Shown here one piece after another: positions 16,589-26,136 of a stretch of DNA of 61,006 bases. The position numbers and the translations under genes were made by a program. Every line of letters begins with the position of its first letter. The first letter of the stretch is position 1. Source of the DNA: Vibrio neptunius. Its GTDB lineage: Bacteria; Pseudomonadota; Gammaproteobacteria; Enterobacterales; Vibrionaceae. The stretch covers positions 1 through 61,006 of the forward strand of contig NZ_JXXU01000026.1 in NCBI RefSeq assembly GCF_000967495.1. Reading direction: 5' to 3'. The notes under the pieces are model-generated. The model did no database searches, had not been told where the DNA came from, and was given only the letters and a program-made list of their open reading frames with translations.

Positions 16589-17962
16589 TTATTTATCGAG
16601 TTGAGTCAAAAGCCAATCTTTGACTGCTTTTCGCGACACTTTGATCCCCGACTGGCAAAGACACTCTGGCAACTCGTAGTAGGCGATCGGCCATTTAAAT
16701 CGAGTTAAAAACTCACCGAGATGCTGCTCGATACAGTTTATATCTAACCCTTGATGACTTTGAATAACGGCGATCGGCCGATGCCCAAACTCTTGGTCTT
16801 CAATTGGCACTATAATGGATTGAATCACATCTGGGAGCTGGTTGAGTACGGCTTCTATCTCTTCACAATGAATGTTTTCGCCACCTGAGATGAACAGATT
16901 GTCTACTCTGCCGATAATTTGCAGCTCATCGTTTTTCCATTCACCGAGATCTTTGCTATCGAACCACGTGTCGTGCACCATAGGTTCAAGCGTACCCTGC
17001 TGGTAATAACCAGAGGCTAGCGTTTCTCCCCCGATGTAAATCCTCTGCCCTTCAAGTTTCACCCTGCGCTTGGGCAATACCTTGCCTGCCGTAGTGTCAC
17101 TATCTACCCGCTTCGCCGTCACGGTAGAAGCCGCTTCCGTCATGCCATAACCTAGCCAAGTTTCAATCCCCTGTTGCTCCGCTTTGAGGCTCAGAGAAAC
17201 GGCGATGTGACTGCCCCCGAGTAAGACATGGGTCAGTTCAAGTGGCATATTACTGTCCAATAACCGCTGAAGTTGCGTTGCCACCAGCGACGCATGCGTC
17301 ACGTGACGAATATCTTCTTGAAACAGTCCGGCCCCCACTTTTAACATCGCACCTGCATGCAACCAGCGATAGATAATCGCCAATCCCGAAACATGGTACA
17401 TAGGTAAGCTTAACAACCAGCTATCGCCCTGCTTAAAAGTGAATTTTTCCAGCAATCCTGATGCAGAAGCTATATGTTGGGCAGAGGTGTGCGCCACCGC
17501 TTTCGGTGTTCCTGTTGAACCTGACGTAAATACAATCGACGCTAAATTATCGGCTTGATAACCCGCGGGATAGTCCGCCAAATCTGCACGCTCTACCGTC
17601 ATCGTCGACAAGGAAGAAAGCATCAAGTTAGGTGGTGCCACCCAAACTTTTCGCTCTGTTTCCGGCAAGTAGAGTGATGCCAACTTGGTATCCAGCTCTA
17701 CTTGAGTCTGTGGCATCGTCAAAGCACAAATTGCACCAATCTCCATGCACGCAAGATAGGCTAACAATAGATCCAAGCTGTTTTTACCAACACACGTCAA
17801 CACCTCGCCGCGCGCTAGCCCCTGTGCAGATAAGCTCGCCGCAACTTCATCCACCATTTGTACTAGCTCAGCCCAGGTGTATTGCCTCTCTTGATGATGC
17901 AGGGCTAACAAAGATGGGCTCAACTGAGCCCATCGTTTCAAAGGAGAGAGTTGGTTTTGCAT
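16589..17962 (-). CDS. menE: o-Succinylbenzoate-CoA ligase
   Basis: 457 aa ANL-superfamily enzyme. The AMP-binding P-loop SIVFTSGSTGTPKAVAHTS and the motifs GYGMTEAASTV and FISGGENIHCEEIE are intact. It activates o-succinylbenzoate with ATP and CoA for menaquinone synthesis. Last gene of the leftward menFDHBCE operon: its ATG shares one base with the menC stop (TAATG), indicating translational coupling. The C-terminal Lys for adenylation is in the SGIKVSRKAVKDWL stretch. Cytoplasmic. Confidence 0.95.
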   Translation of the reverse strand: MQNQLSPLKRWAQLSPSLLALHHQERQYTWAELVQMVDEVAASLSAQGLARGEVLTCVGKNSLDLLLAYLACMEIGAICALTMPQTQVELDTKLASLYLPETERKVWVAPPNLMLSSLSTMTVERADLADYPAGYQADNLASIVFTSGSTGTPKAVAHTSAQHIASASGLLEKFTFKQGDSWLLSLPMYHVSGLAIIYRWLHAGAMLKVGAGLFQEDIRHVTHASLVATQLQRLLDSNMPLELTHVLLGGSHIAVSLSLKAEQQGIETWLGYGMTEAASTVTAKRVDSDTTAGKVLPKRRVKLEGQRIYIGGETLASGYYQQGTLEPMVHDTWFDSKDLGEWKNDELQIIGRVDNLFISGGENIHCEEIEAVLNQLPDVIQSIIVPIEDQEFGHRPIAVIQSHQGLDINCIEQHLGEFLTRFKWPIAYYELPECLCQSGIKVSRKAVKDWLLTQLDK

Positions 17963-18948
17963 TAAGATTGCCAGATGAGTGACTGGCCTGACAGAGCAGT
18001 CACCGGAAGATCACAGCCAGGCCAAGTCACTTCTAGTTGCTGGGCAAACAAACCTATGGTGTCTAAGCCCGGAATCTCTTCAGGTAGCTGCCATTGGGCA
18101 AATCGAGCCAATTGCGTCAGGCCCACACTGGATTCAATACTTGAACTGACCACAGGCTTTATACCTAACGCTTTAGCGCGGTCGATCAGCTCTATACAAC
18201 GCTCCACAGAACCAATTAACGTTGGCTTTATAATAATGGCTTTGGCTCCATTATAGTCTTCCAGTTTAAAGTCATCTTTACGGATAGCATGTTGAAGAGT
18301 TTCGTCCCAAGCAATGGCAATCCCAGTATCGATAGCAAAAGAAAAGCTATCACCTGGAGCCTGGCAGGGTTCTTCGACAAACGCGATCCGTTGACGCAGA
18401 GAAGGTGCAATCTTTTTGGCAAATTGCTGCGCTTTTTCTGCGGTCCAAGCTCTATTGGCGTCTAGCCTTAACGTGAGGTCTGGAATAGATTCCAAGAACA
18501 GACTGACAAGCAACCCATCACGAACAGGTTCATACAGCCCCACTTTGATTTTCGCCACTTTTTGGCCTGACATGCGATCAAGTTTAGGCAGCAGCTCGTC
18601 TGGGTCACCAGAGCACAGCGGCGCGGCTTGGTAACAGCCTGTGTCAGGAAGGCCGTTAGCCAACTCCAGTTGCGCCATGGATAAACCAAAAGCCACCGAT
18701 GGGTATAAATCTTTGTAGTCGAGGACTTGACCACTTTGCCAAAGAGTAAGTTGTTCGATGAGCTGAGGGTAAACCTCATCCAAACTCTCAATGCTAAACC
18801 CCGGTAAAGGCGCAATTTCACCTCGACCTATTTCTCCGTCACTTTCTAGTACAACCACAAAGCCTTCTCGTTCCGTGAGCCTCTGCTCTCTCAGTATCAC
18901 TCCGCTGTCCATAGGCAGCTCGTAGCGATACAGTTTGGCTGTTCTCAT
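17962..18948 (-). CDS. menC: o-Succinylbenzoate synthase
   Basis: About 328 aa from the ATG at 18948 (MRTAKLYRYELPMDSG; AAGGG upstream), an enolase-superfamily enzyme. Catalytic features seen: KxK in VAKIKVGLYEP, metal ligands in LRLDANRAW, FVEEPCQ and AIAWDETLQ, and the second Lys in GAKAIIIKPTLIG. It dehydrates SHCHC to o-succinylbenzoate in menaquinone synthesis. A 115-base gap separates it from menB, larger than other joints of the operon, but I saw no clear terminator in it. Confidence 0.93.
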   Translation of the reverse strand: MRTAKLYRYELPMDSGVILREQRLTEREGFVVVLESDGEIGRGEIAPLPGFSIESLDEVYPQLIEQLTLWQSGQVLDYKDLYPSVAFGLSMAQLELANGLPDTGCYQAAPLCSGDPDELLPKLDRMSGQKVAKIKVGLYEPVRDGLLVSLFLESIPDLTLRLDANRAWTAEKAQQFAKKIAPSLRQRIAFVEEPCQAPGDSFSFAIDTGIAIAWDETLQHAIRKDDFKLEDYNGAKAIIIKPTLIGSVERCIELIDRAKALGIKPVVSSSIESSVGLTQLARFAQWQLPEEIPGLDTIGLFAQQLEVTWPGCDLPVTALSGQSLIWQS

Positions 18949-19081
18949 ACCAATATCCCTTATCATCGTTGTGTAATCGTTGATATATACTGTTGTTTAT
19001 TTGATAGCTTTTGATTTAGACGGATAACCAAAGATACTCTGTTAAGCAGCTTTGCTTTCACGTTATAAACCGAACAACACA

Positions 19082-19948
19082 TCAAGGATTACGAGGGAAT
19101 TTATTAAAGTCTGGTCGACGTTTTTCATTAAACGCATTGCGACCTTCCTGACCTTCTTCTGTCATGTAAAACATCATGGTTGCGTTACCGGCTAATTCTT
19201 GGAGACCAGCCTGGCCATCACAATCAGCATTTAGGGCCGCTTTCAAGCAGCGTAATGCCATAGGGCTATGTTGCAGGGTTTCGCGACACCAACGGACGGT
19301 CTCCTTTTCCAATTCGTCAAGTGGCACCACCGTATTAACCAGCCCCATATCCAATGCTTCTTTAGCATCATAGAAACGGCATAGGAACCAGATCTCACGA
19401 GCTTTCTTTTGACCGACAATTCGAGCCATATATGAGGCACCCCAGCCGCCATCAAACGAACCAACTTTTGGTCCAGTCTGACCAAACTGAGCGTTTTCTG
19501 CGGCAATCGTCAAGTCACACATCATATGCAATACGTGACCACCACCTACAGCCCAACCCGCAACAGCCGCGATAACTGGTTTAGGGCAAGTGCGGATCTG
19601 GCGCTGGAAATCAAGCACGTTGAGGTGATGAGTACCTGAATCGTCTTGATAGCCGCCGTAATCGCCACGGATCTTTTGATCACCACCCGAGCAGAAAGCC
19701 TTTTCGCCAAGTCCTGTCAAAATGATCACACCAACGCCTTCGTCATAGCGAGCATCCGCTAGCGCATTGATCATTTCTTTTACGGTTTGAGGGCGGAATG
19801 CATTGCGTACTTGAGGGCGGGCGATGGTAATTTTTGCGATACCATCTTCGGATTTGTGGTACTGAATATCTTCATATTCACCTGTGCAATCGTTCCAGTG
19901 TACTGGTGCGTATAGTTCTTGTTCTGAAATACCGACTGTTTTTGCCAT
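19082..19948 (-). CDS. menB: 1,4-Dihydroxy-2-naphthoyl-CoA synthase
   Basis: 288 aa crotonase-fold enzyme of the usual MenB length. The oxyanion-hole region ([19 protein letters not shown]) and [19 protein letters not shown] are conserved, as is [16 protein letters not shown]. It closes the second ring of the naphthoquinone from o-succinylbenzoyl-CoA. It lies between menH and menC in the leftward operon, 29 bases after menH. Confidence 0.96.
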   Translation of the reverse strand: MAKTVGISEQELYAPVHWNDCTGEYEDIQYHKSEDGIAKITIARPQVRNAFRPQTVKEMINALADARYDEGVGVIILTGLGEKAFCSGGDQKIRGDYGGYQDDSGTHHLNVLDFQRQIRTCPKPVIAAVAGWAVGGGHVLHMMCDLTIAAENAQFGQTGPKVGSFDGGWGASYMARIVGQKKAREIWFLCRFYDAKEALDMGLVNTVVPLDELEKETVRWCRETLQHSPMALRCLKAALNADCDGQAGLQELAGNATMMFYMTEEGQEGRNAFNEKRRPDFNKFPRNP

Positions 19949-19977
19949 GGTGATTCCTGTTTGTTGACGTTGCGCTG

Positions 19978-20763
19978 TTAGAGAAATGCGCGAATTTGAG
20001 ATTTAACAATAGCGGTAAACGCTTCAGGCTGTTCGATGTGAACATTATGCCCCGCTTGCTCTACCTGGCTATAAGACAAACCGCTCTGTTCGGCCAAGCG
20101 GCTGAACTTACTGTCTTTTTCACCAAAAATGTAATGTACTGGAATGCTCAAGCCTGTGAGTGACTCAAGCAAATAATCTTGTTTTGCTAATGAGGTTGCC
20201 ATCAACATTTTGCCAACAGATGGCCCTAGGTTAGCACTGCGTTTGTGTATGAGTGTTTGTCTTTGCTCATGGTTTAGTGAACTAAATACCGGCTGCTGAT
20301 ACCAATCGCCTAACACTTGTTCAATTGGCTCATGATGAAATCGCTCAGCCCAGCGAGAGTCATTGTTTAAGCGAGCTGTTTTTTCTGCTCCACTACACAA
20401 TCCAAAATGTCCACCTTCAGAAATAAGCATTTGGATATTGTGTGCAGAAAAATACTGTTGAGTGAGCCCTACCATCGCAATTCGAGCTCCCATTGAATAA
20501 CCCACTAACACTATAGGTGGTCGGTGAGGAAATTGAGTAAGTAGGACGTCAGATATTTGATCGCAGCACGTTTTAAAATCGCGACAATGCATCAATTTGC
20601 TCATCCCATGACCAGGAAGGTCAATACATAAAGTAGGGTATTCGGGAAGTAATTGCGCACAGCGGTCCCAATCATCACTGCTACCAAATAGACCATGTAG
20701 GTAAACAATCAAGGGCGTCGAGCTGTCATTGCTCGTATTGTTATAAAGATGGCTATAAAGCAT
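19978..20763 (-). CDS. menH: SHCHC synthase (MenH, alpha/beta hydrolase)
   Basis: 261 aa alpha/beta hydrolase fold. Nucleophile Ser90 in VGYSMGAR, oxyanion motif [11 protein letters not shown], acid FGEKDSKF and histidine in GHNVHIEQP. It removes pyruvate from SEPHCHC to give SHCHC. The start overlaps the menD stop by 11 bases, implying coupling. Assignment rests mainly on the hydrolase motifs and its place directly after menD, the conserved order. Confidence 0.93.
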   Translation of the reverse strand: MLYSHLYNNTSNDSSTPLIVYLHGLFGSSDDWDRCAQLLPEYPTLCIDLPGHGMSKLMHCRDFKTCCDQISDVLLTQFPHRPPIVLVGYSMGARIAMVGLTQQYFSAHNIQMLISEGGHFGLCSGAEKTARLNNDSRWAERFHHEPIEQVLGDWYQQPVFSSLNHEQRQTLIHKRSANLGPSVGKMLMATSLAKQDYLLESLTGLSIPVHYIFGEKDSKFSRLAEQSGLSYSQVEQAGHNVHIEQPEAFTAIVKSQIRAFL

Positions 20764-22471
20764 GAACGCGCTGAGTTATCTCTTTCAGGTGTGAGGAAGC
20801 TTGTTCAGGCGGTGTTTGTATCTCTAGAAGAAGTGCTCCTTCACCCTGTTGTAAATGCTGACCAACTAACTCAGTGTATGCGGCAAGAGTGGCTGGTTTT
20901 TGGTATCGAATACCAAATTGCATCGCAGCATGTTCGAAGGTATAACCATGAGGCATCTGATATAGGGATTGTTTCTGCGCTTGTGGGACAGGGAGCAAAT
21001 CAAAGATAGCCCCTCCATTATTATTAATGACCACGATAACAACCGGTGTTTTTTCCTGAGTCAATAGAGACAAAGAGTTAAGGTCGTACAGTGCCGACGT
21101 ATCACCAATGAACAATACACTGGGCTTACGAGTGGCCCGCACAACACCCGTTAGAGTCGCAATCAAACCATCGATCCCTGATGCACCTCGGTTGCTATAG
21201 GTGTCAAGGTTTGGCATCGAACCAAACATATCCACCAGCCGCACAAACAGACTGTTTGCCAAAAAGACCTGAGCTTGCTGAGGTAATACTTTGATAGATT
21301 TAGCCAGCGCAACCTCATTCACTGACTGCTGATTTTGCTCATATTGTGAAGATAACATTGCTATACGCTCAGAATAGCGCTCTAACTCAGCCGCCCAACC
21401 ATAATGGGCACTTTTGTCTTCCGTAAGCTCTTTCATCCAACTCTCAATCCAAATCCCTATTTCCACAACATGGTGAGTTTGTGGCAAGTGGCTTTGGTTG
21501 TTGCGCTCGACACACGAAGAAACAAAATGATAACCCGCTTGTCTGGATTCAACTTGCTGAGATATCCACTGAATGAGCCGTTTTGACACAATTCGCGAGC
21601 CAAACTGTACAATGACATGAGCCTGATTCATCACTTCTTTCGCAGAAGGGTTCTGCAACCAAAGATCATAGTGTGCGAAAGGCGATGAAATCCCCGATTG
21701 AGGATCGCACAAACATGGCCAGCCCAGTTTTTCCGCCAGCCGTTGCGCCTGCTGCGTTTCCTCTAGAGTGACACTGCCAACGACCATCACTCCCGGCTTA
21801 TCAGATAAATCGGCATAGTGAAGAGAGGGCAATGACTGAGTTCGAGCCTTGCAACTATAAGGCTTGTCAGAGTGAGACCAAGATTTTACTTCATCGAGAT
21901 ACGCCTGAAATATTCCTTTCGATTCAGAGCCATACAAAGGCTCAGGAAACGGGCAATTGATGTGAACAGCTCCACCTTTCTCAGCTTGTTCAAACATGTG
22001 TTGGTCAATGGAAGTTAGGAGCCACTTCAGCGATATGGAGTCCGAAGGGCTTGGTAACTCAAGGCTAGAGGTGACATGAGTTGAGAAAATCCCAGATTGA
22101 TGGATCGCCTGATTGGCCCCACAGTCAATCAATTCTATGGGTCTGTCTGCTGTCAGAACCACCAGCTTTTCACCCGTCAGTTTAGCTTCGGCAATCGAAG
22201 GCAGCAGATTTGCTACCGCTGTCCCCGATGTCACAATCAGTGCAACGGGCTTGTGGCTCGCTTTTGCTAGACCAAGTGCGAGAAAACCTAAACCACGTTC
22301 ATCAAAATGCGTATGAAGATTCAGGTTTGTATTTTCTTGCGCTTCTAGCGTTAATGGCGTTGAGCGTGAACCTGGGGCAATACACACCTCAGTGACACCG
22401 AGACGATATAACTCTTCAAGCAAGGTCTGACACCAAATACGATTGATAACGGCTTGGTTTTGATTACCCAT
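20753..22471 (-). CDS. menD: SEPHCHC synthase (MenD, thiamine diphosphate enzyme)
   Basis: 572 aa ThDP-dependent enzyme. N-terminal pyrimidine-binding domain with IAPGSRSTPL and the residues around HTHFDERGLGFLALGLAK, C-terminal cofactor domain with YSNRGASGIDGLIATL and FIGDTSALYDLN. It adds succinic semialdehyde, made from 2-oxoglutarate, to isochorismate: the first committed step of menaquinone synthesis. Its ATG follows the menF stop without a gap. Cytoplasmic. Confidence 0.96.
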   Translation of the reverse strand: MGNQNQAVINRIWCQTLLEELYRLGVTEVCIAPGSRSTPLTLEAQENTNLNLHTHFDERGLGFLALGLAKASHKPVALIVTSGTAVANLLPSIAEAKLTGEKLVVLTADRPIELIDCGANQAIHQSGIFSTHVTSSLELPSPSDSISLKWLLTSIDQHMFEQAEKGGAVHINCPFPEPLYGSESKGIFQAYLDEVKSWSHSDKPYSCKARTQSLPSLHYADLSDKPGVMVVGSVTLEETQQAQRLAEKLGWPCLCDPQSGISSPFAHYDLWLQNPSAKEVMNQAHVIVQFGSRIVSKRLIQWISQQVESRQAGYHFVSSCVERNNQSHLPQTHHVVEIGIWIESWMKELTEDKSAHYGWAAELERYSERIAMLSSQYEQNQQSVNEVALAKSIKVLPQQAQVFLANSLFVRLVDMFGSMPNLDTYSNRGASGIDGLIATLTGVVRATRKPSVLFIGDTSALYDLNSLSLLTQEKTPVVIVVINNNGGAIFDLLPVPQAQKQSLYQMPHGYTFEHAAMQFGIRYQKPATLAAYTELVGQHLQQGEGALLLEIQTPPEQASSHLKEITQRVHAL

Positions 22472-23812
22472 TTACGACGCGACTCCCAGTGGAGGAATAT
22501 CGGCGATCAGTGATAGCAAGGTCGACATTTTCTTATCCAACTCCTGCCACTCATTATCCGCCACAGAACCCGGAACAATACCCGCGCCTGCGAATAATTG
22601 CACCTCTTCACCAAGAATAAGAGCACTGCGTATCGCCACACAAAACTCCGCACGCTGATGGCTAATAAACCCCATCGAGCCGGCATACCAGCCACGCGCA
22701 AAGGGTTCATTGTTTTGGATAAAGTCCATCGATGCCTTACGTGGTAATCCGGCAACCGCTGCCGTCGGTTGTAATGCCGCCAGCAATTGAACGCCATTAA
22801 TGCCCGATTTAAGGTGTGCATGGATACTGCGTTTAAGATGCTGAACTTTTCTCAGCCTAACCAAACGGGCTTCTTGCTCAACCTCAACATGCTCCGAGTG
22901 AGGCGTTAGTCGATCAATAATGTCATCGACGACATATTGGTTCTCATTCAGGTTTTTGCTGTCTTGTGATAACCAGTTTGCCAACTCCATATCGTGGCTG
23001 GCGTTGTCGCCTCGACCTATCGTACCCGCCAAAGCTTCAGTGTAGAGCTCCTGCCCTTGTCTGGCATACAAACGTTCCGGTGTAGAACCTATAAAGCTAT
23101 GCTTTTTATCCAGAGAGAGCATAAAGTGGAAGCTATGGTGGTTTTGCAGATAACTTGATTTGAGTAGCTGCGCAGCACTCACCGTGCTGTCCATATGGAT
23201 GGACGTTCGGCGAGCCAGTACCACTTTCTTAAAGTCATTATTTTCAATACCAGTCAGGACTTTCTCAACCAGCTCAGACCATTGCGGTTTCTCCGGTATG
23301 TGACTGATGCTTTTGATCTGCGCGGAGACTGGCCGTAAAGCACCAACTTCAATTTTAAGTTTACTGAGTCCGGCTAATGTACGATGTTTATCGGCTGTCA
23401 GGTTGACGGCTAATGACCAGCGGTTATCAAAACGAATTAGCTCGATTTGTGGTAGGAAGAAAAAAGAAGACATGCAACGACGATTTTTTTCGGTCTGTCC
23501 GTCAAAAGAACGTCCACCCCAGATACGTTGTTCATCTGCCAGAATCGTGTAGGCTGGAGCAGGGTCGACAAAAGTATGTAACTGCCCCAATGCCACCACT
23601 TCTTCACGGGTATCGCGAGACTGCCAATAAAACTTTGGAAACAGCGGCTGGGACTCCAGCCAATCTATGAATGCAAAATCTGGTTTTTCCTCAAGAACTT
23701 GAACCAGACGGTTTACGCCGTCTTCTGCATCCTTTACGCGTTCGATCAGTTCAGTAACGGCTTGATGAAAATGTGACAAATCAGCCTCGTATGCCTGGGG
23801 ATTTTTATTCAT
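22472..23812 (-). CDS. menF: Isochorismate synthase
   Basis: 446 aa chorismate-binding enzyme. The conserved C-terminal block shows FKKVVLARRTSI, FIGSTPERLYARQG, ALAGTIGRGD, HPTAAVAGLP-like ALQPTAAVAGLP and ELFAGAGIVPGS-like VQLFAGAGIVPGS. It converts chorismate to isochorismate at the head of the menaquinone pathway. First gene of menFDHBCE, so the promoter should lie in the 186-base space shared with divergent alaA. An entC-type siderophore role is unlikely given the men context. Confidence 0.93.
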   Translation of the reverse strand: MNKNPQAYEADLSHFHQAVTELIERVKDAEDGVNRLVQVLEEKPDFAFIDWLESQPLFPKFYWQSRDTREEVVALGQLHTFVDPAPAYTILADEQRIWGGRSFDGQTEKNRRCMSSFFFLPQIELIRFDNRWSLAVNLTADKHRTLAGLSKLKIEVGALRPVSAQIKSISHIPEKPQWSELVEKVLTGIENNDFKKVVLARRTSIHMDSTVSAAQLLKSSYLQNHHSFHFMLSLDKKHSFIGSTPERLYARQGQELYTEALAGTIGRGDNASHDMELANWLSQDSKNLNENQYVVDDIIDRLTPHSEHVEVEQEARLVRLRKVQHLKRSIHAHLKSGINGVQLLAALQPTAAVAGLPRKASMDFIQNNEPFARGWYAGSMGFISHQRAEFCVAIRSALILGEEVQLFAGAGIVPGSVADNEWQELDKKMSTLLSLIADIPPLGVAS

Positions 23813-23998
23813 TTTAGATCGCTACTCTATTAATAGACCTTACCCAGATCAAGGTTGTAGCCCATCTTTTGCATAATCCTGTGATTGCAAACGAACAAAG
23901 CGCATACAAAAAAGCGTAATAATTCAGTTTTTTATTCTAACAAAGCCCTTTTTGATGTACTTTAATAAAGAAATACAATCTCTTTTAGGTTTTACACA

Positions 23999-25213
23999 AT
24001 GCAAAATATCGGGATGTCATCAAAACTCGATAATGTCTGCTATGACATTAGGGGGCCTGTACTCAAACATGCTAAGCGTATGGAGGAAGAGGGGCATAAA
24101 ATACTGAAGTTGAATATCGGTAATCCCGCTCCATTTGGATTTGACGCCCCAGATGAAATCTTGGTTGATGTCATCCGTAACCTGCCCACTTCACAAGGTT
24201 ACTGTGACTCGAAAGGCATCTACTCTGCTCGTAAAGCCGTCGTTCAACACTATCAGCGTAAAGGCATCCGTTCTTTAGATGTCGAAGACGTGTATATCGG
24301 TAATGGTGCATCGGAACTTATCGTTATGGCGATGCAGGCTTTGCTCAACAATGGCGACGAGATGCTGGTTCCCGCACCAGATTACCCGCTTTGGACAGCA
24401 TCTGTAGCCCTATCTGGCGGAAAAGCTGTGCATTATCTTTGTGATGAGCAAGCAGACTGGTATCCAGATCTGGATGATATTCGCAACAAGATAACACCGA
24501 ATACTCGTGGCATTGTCCTCATCAACCCTAATAACCCAACAGGTGCAGTTTACAGCCGCGACTTTTTATTAGAAGTGATTGAGATTGCACGTCAGCACAA
24601 GTTGATCATCTTCGCCGATGAAATCTACGATAAAGTACTCTATGACGGTGCCACACACACCTCTGTTGCGACACTTTCAGATGATGTTTTGACCGTTACC
24701 TTCAACGGCTTATCAAAAGCCTATCGTGTCTGTGGTTTCCGTGGTGGTTGGATGTTCCTCACCGGTCCGAAGCATCTCGCTCAAGGGTACGTCAATGGCT
24801 TGGATATGCTGGCTTCTATGCGCTTGTGTGCCAATGTACCGATGCAACATGCCATTCAGACCGCACTGGGTGGTTATCAGAGTATTAACGAACTGATCCT
24901 GCCCGGTGGTCGTTTATTGGAACAGCGTGACCGGGCTTTTGAACTGATCAACCAGATTCCAGGGGTTTCCTGCGTCAAACCTAAAGGCGCGATGTATCTG
25001 TTCCCGAAAATCGACACTAAAATGTACAACATCAAAGATGATCAGAAGATGGTACTCGACTTCCTTATTCAGGAAAAAGTGCTGTTGGTTCAAGGCTCAG
25101 GCTTCAACTGGCCAAAGCCTGATCACTTCCGCATTGTGACCCTGCCACATGTTGAAGATCTCGAAATGGCGATTGGACGCTTCGAACGCTTCCTGTCGAC
25201 GTATAGCCAGTAG
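23999..25213 (+). CDS. alaA: Alanine aminotransferase AlaA
   Basis: 404 aa, the length of E. coli AlaA (formerly YfbQ). Fold-type I PLP enzyme with the Schiff-base lysine at residue 240 (FNGLSKAYR), NPNNPTGAVY, and the phosphate-binding RVCGFRGGW. It makes alanine from pyruvate with glutamate. Followed by a strong terminator and by yfbR, the same pairing as in E. coli (yfbQ-yfbR). Divergent from the men operon. Confidence 0.95.
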   Translation: MQNIGMSSKLDNVCYDIRGPVLKHAKRMEEEGHKILKLNIGNPAPFGFDAPDEILVDVIRNLPTSQGYCDSKGIYSARKAVVQHYQRKGIRSLDVEDVYIGNGASELIVMAMQALLNNGDEMLVPAPDYPLWTASVALSGGKAVHYLCDEQADWYPDLDDIRNKITPNTRGIVLINPNNPTGAVYSRDFLLEVIEIARQHKLIIFADEIYDKVLYDGATHTSVATLSDDVLTVTFNGLSKAYRVCGFRGGWMFLTGPKHLAQGYVNGLDMLASMRLCANVPMQHAIQTALGGYQSINELILPGGRLLEQRDRAFELINQIPGVSCVKPKGAMYLFPKIDTKMYNIKDDQKMVLDFLIQEKVLLVQGSGFNWPKPDHFRIVTLPHVEDLEMAIGRFERFLSTYSQ

Positions 25214-25240
25214 TAATTAGATTCGATCTTTCATATGCTT

Positions 25241-25268
25241 AAAGAGCACTCAGAGAGTGCTCTTTTTT
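25241..25268 (+). terminator. Terminator of alaA
   Basis: AAGAGCACTC/GAGTGCTCTT hairpin followed by a run of Ts, between alaA and yfbR. Confidence 0.85.
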
Positions 25269-25284
25269 ATTAGGAGGAAGATCC

Positions 25285-25884
25285 ATGACAGAGAGTAAGT
25301 CTAAAGAAAGTCATTTCTTCGCTCATCTTGCTCGTATGAAACTGATTCAGCGCTGGCCCTTGATGCGTTCTGTGTCAACAGAGAATATCTCAGAGCACAG
25401 TCTTCAAGTCGCTTTTGTCGCCCATGCTCTGGCATTAATTAAAAACAAAAAATATGGCGGTAACCTCAACCCTGAACGCATCGCCTTACTGGGAATGTAC
25501 CACGATACCAGTGAAGTACTCACTGGGGATCTCCCCACTCCCGTCAAGTATTACAACCCAGAGATAGCAAAAGAGTATAAGAAGATAGAATCCGCAGCGG
25601 AAAAAAAACTGCTTTCAATGCTGCCTGAAGAATTTCAGGAAGATTTTGCGCCTTATCTGGTCTCTCAAGCTGTGTATCCAGAAGATGAAGCGATCGTCAA
25701 ACAAGCCGATACTATTTGCGCCTACCTCAAATGCTTGGAAGAGCTCAGTGCAGGTAACCATGAATATGCACTAGCCAAAAAGCGCCTTGATGTCACTTTG
25801 CAAGAGAGGCGAACCCCTGAAATGAACTACTTTCTTACCACATTTGCCCCAAGCTTCGAATTATCTCTCGACGAGATTAGTTAG
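25285..25884 (+). CDS. yfbR: 5'-Deoxynucleotidase
   Basis: 199 aa HD-domain phosphohydrolase. Metal ligands are in [11 protein letters not shown] and [20 protein letters not shown]; the last Asp is in [15 protein letters not shown]. It dephosphorylates deoxyribonucleoside 5'-monophosphates. Ribosome site AGGAGG. It stands between alaA, its usual neighbour, and a dNTP triphosphohydrolase gene, giving two deoxynucleotide-degrading HD enzymes in a row. Confidence 0.95.
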   Translation: MTESKSKESHFFAHLARMKLIQRWPLMRSVSTENISEHSLQVAFVAHALALIKNKKYGGNLNPERIALLGMYHDTSEVLTGDLPTPVKYYNPEIAKEYKKIESAAEKKLLSMLPEEFQEDFAPYLVSQAVYPEDEAIVKQADTICAYLKCLEELSAGNHEYALAKKRLDVTLQERRTPEMNYFLTTFAPSFELSLDEIS

Positions 25885-25886
25885 CT

Positions 25887-26039
25887 TTATTTCTTAAGTA
25901 ATCGTAGTTTTACCAATAATTTAGAGGGAAATATCAATACTATAATCGCAGAAAAGACAAATATGCTTGAAAGCTGGGACAAAAAAACTAGCGCAAGAGT
26001 GGTTGAAAACACGACCTTATTTGGCTTTGCTCTCAGCAT
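25887..26039 (-). CDS. Candidate small membrane protein, 50 aa
   Basis: Open frame from an ATG at 26039 to a TAA at 25887, antisense in the yfbR-dgt gap. It is strongly hydrophobic (VVFSTTLALVFLSQL, SIFVFSAIIVLIF) with a basic tail (KLLVKLRLLKK), the profile of a one- or two-helix inner-membrane peptide. The ribosome site is weak, and a TTG six to seven codons upstream is an alternative start. A 36-codon frame on the other strand (25963-26073) has no such character. Unrecognised; may be fortuitous. Confidence 0.35.
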   Translation of the reverse strand: MLRAKPNKVVFSTTLALVFLSQLSSIFVFSAIIVLIFPSKLLVKLRLLKK

Positions 26040-26136
26040 CGTACTCAAGCACAATAAAGCTATGCATCTCTAGCAAGGTGTTAGGCACCGTCGCTAAAGC
26101 GCTCTATTATTCATGCAGTTAAAGGCCAAAATTCAT

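Noticed and set aside
25963..26073. 36-codon frame on the + strand between yfbR and dgt
   Set aside because: No ribosome site and no protein-like character; shadow of the hydrophobic frame on the other strand.
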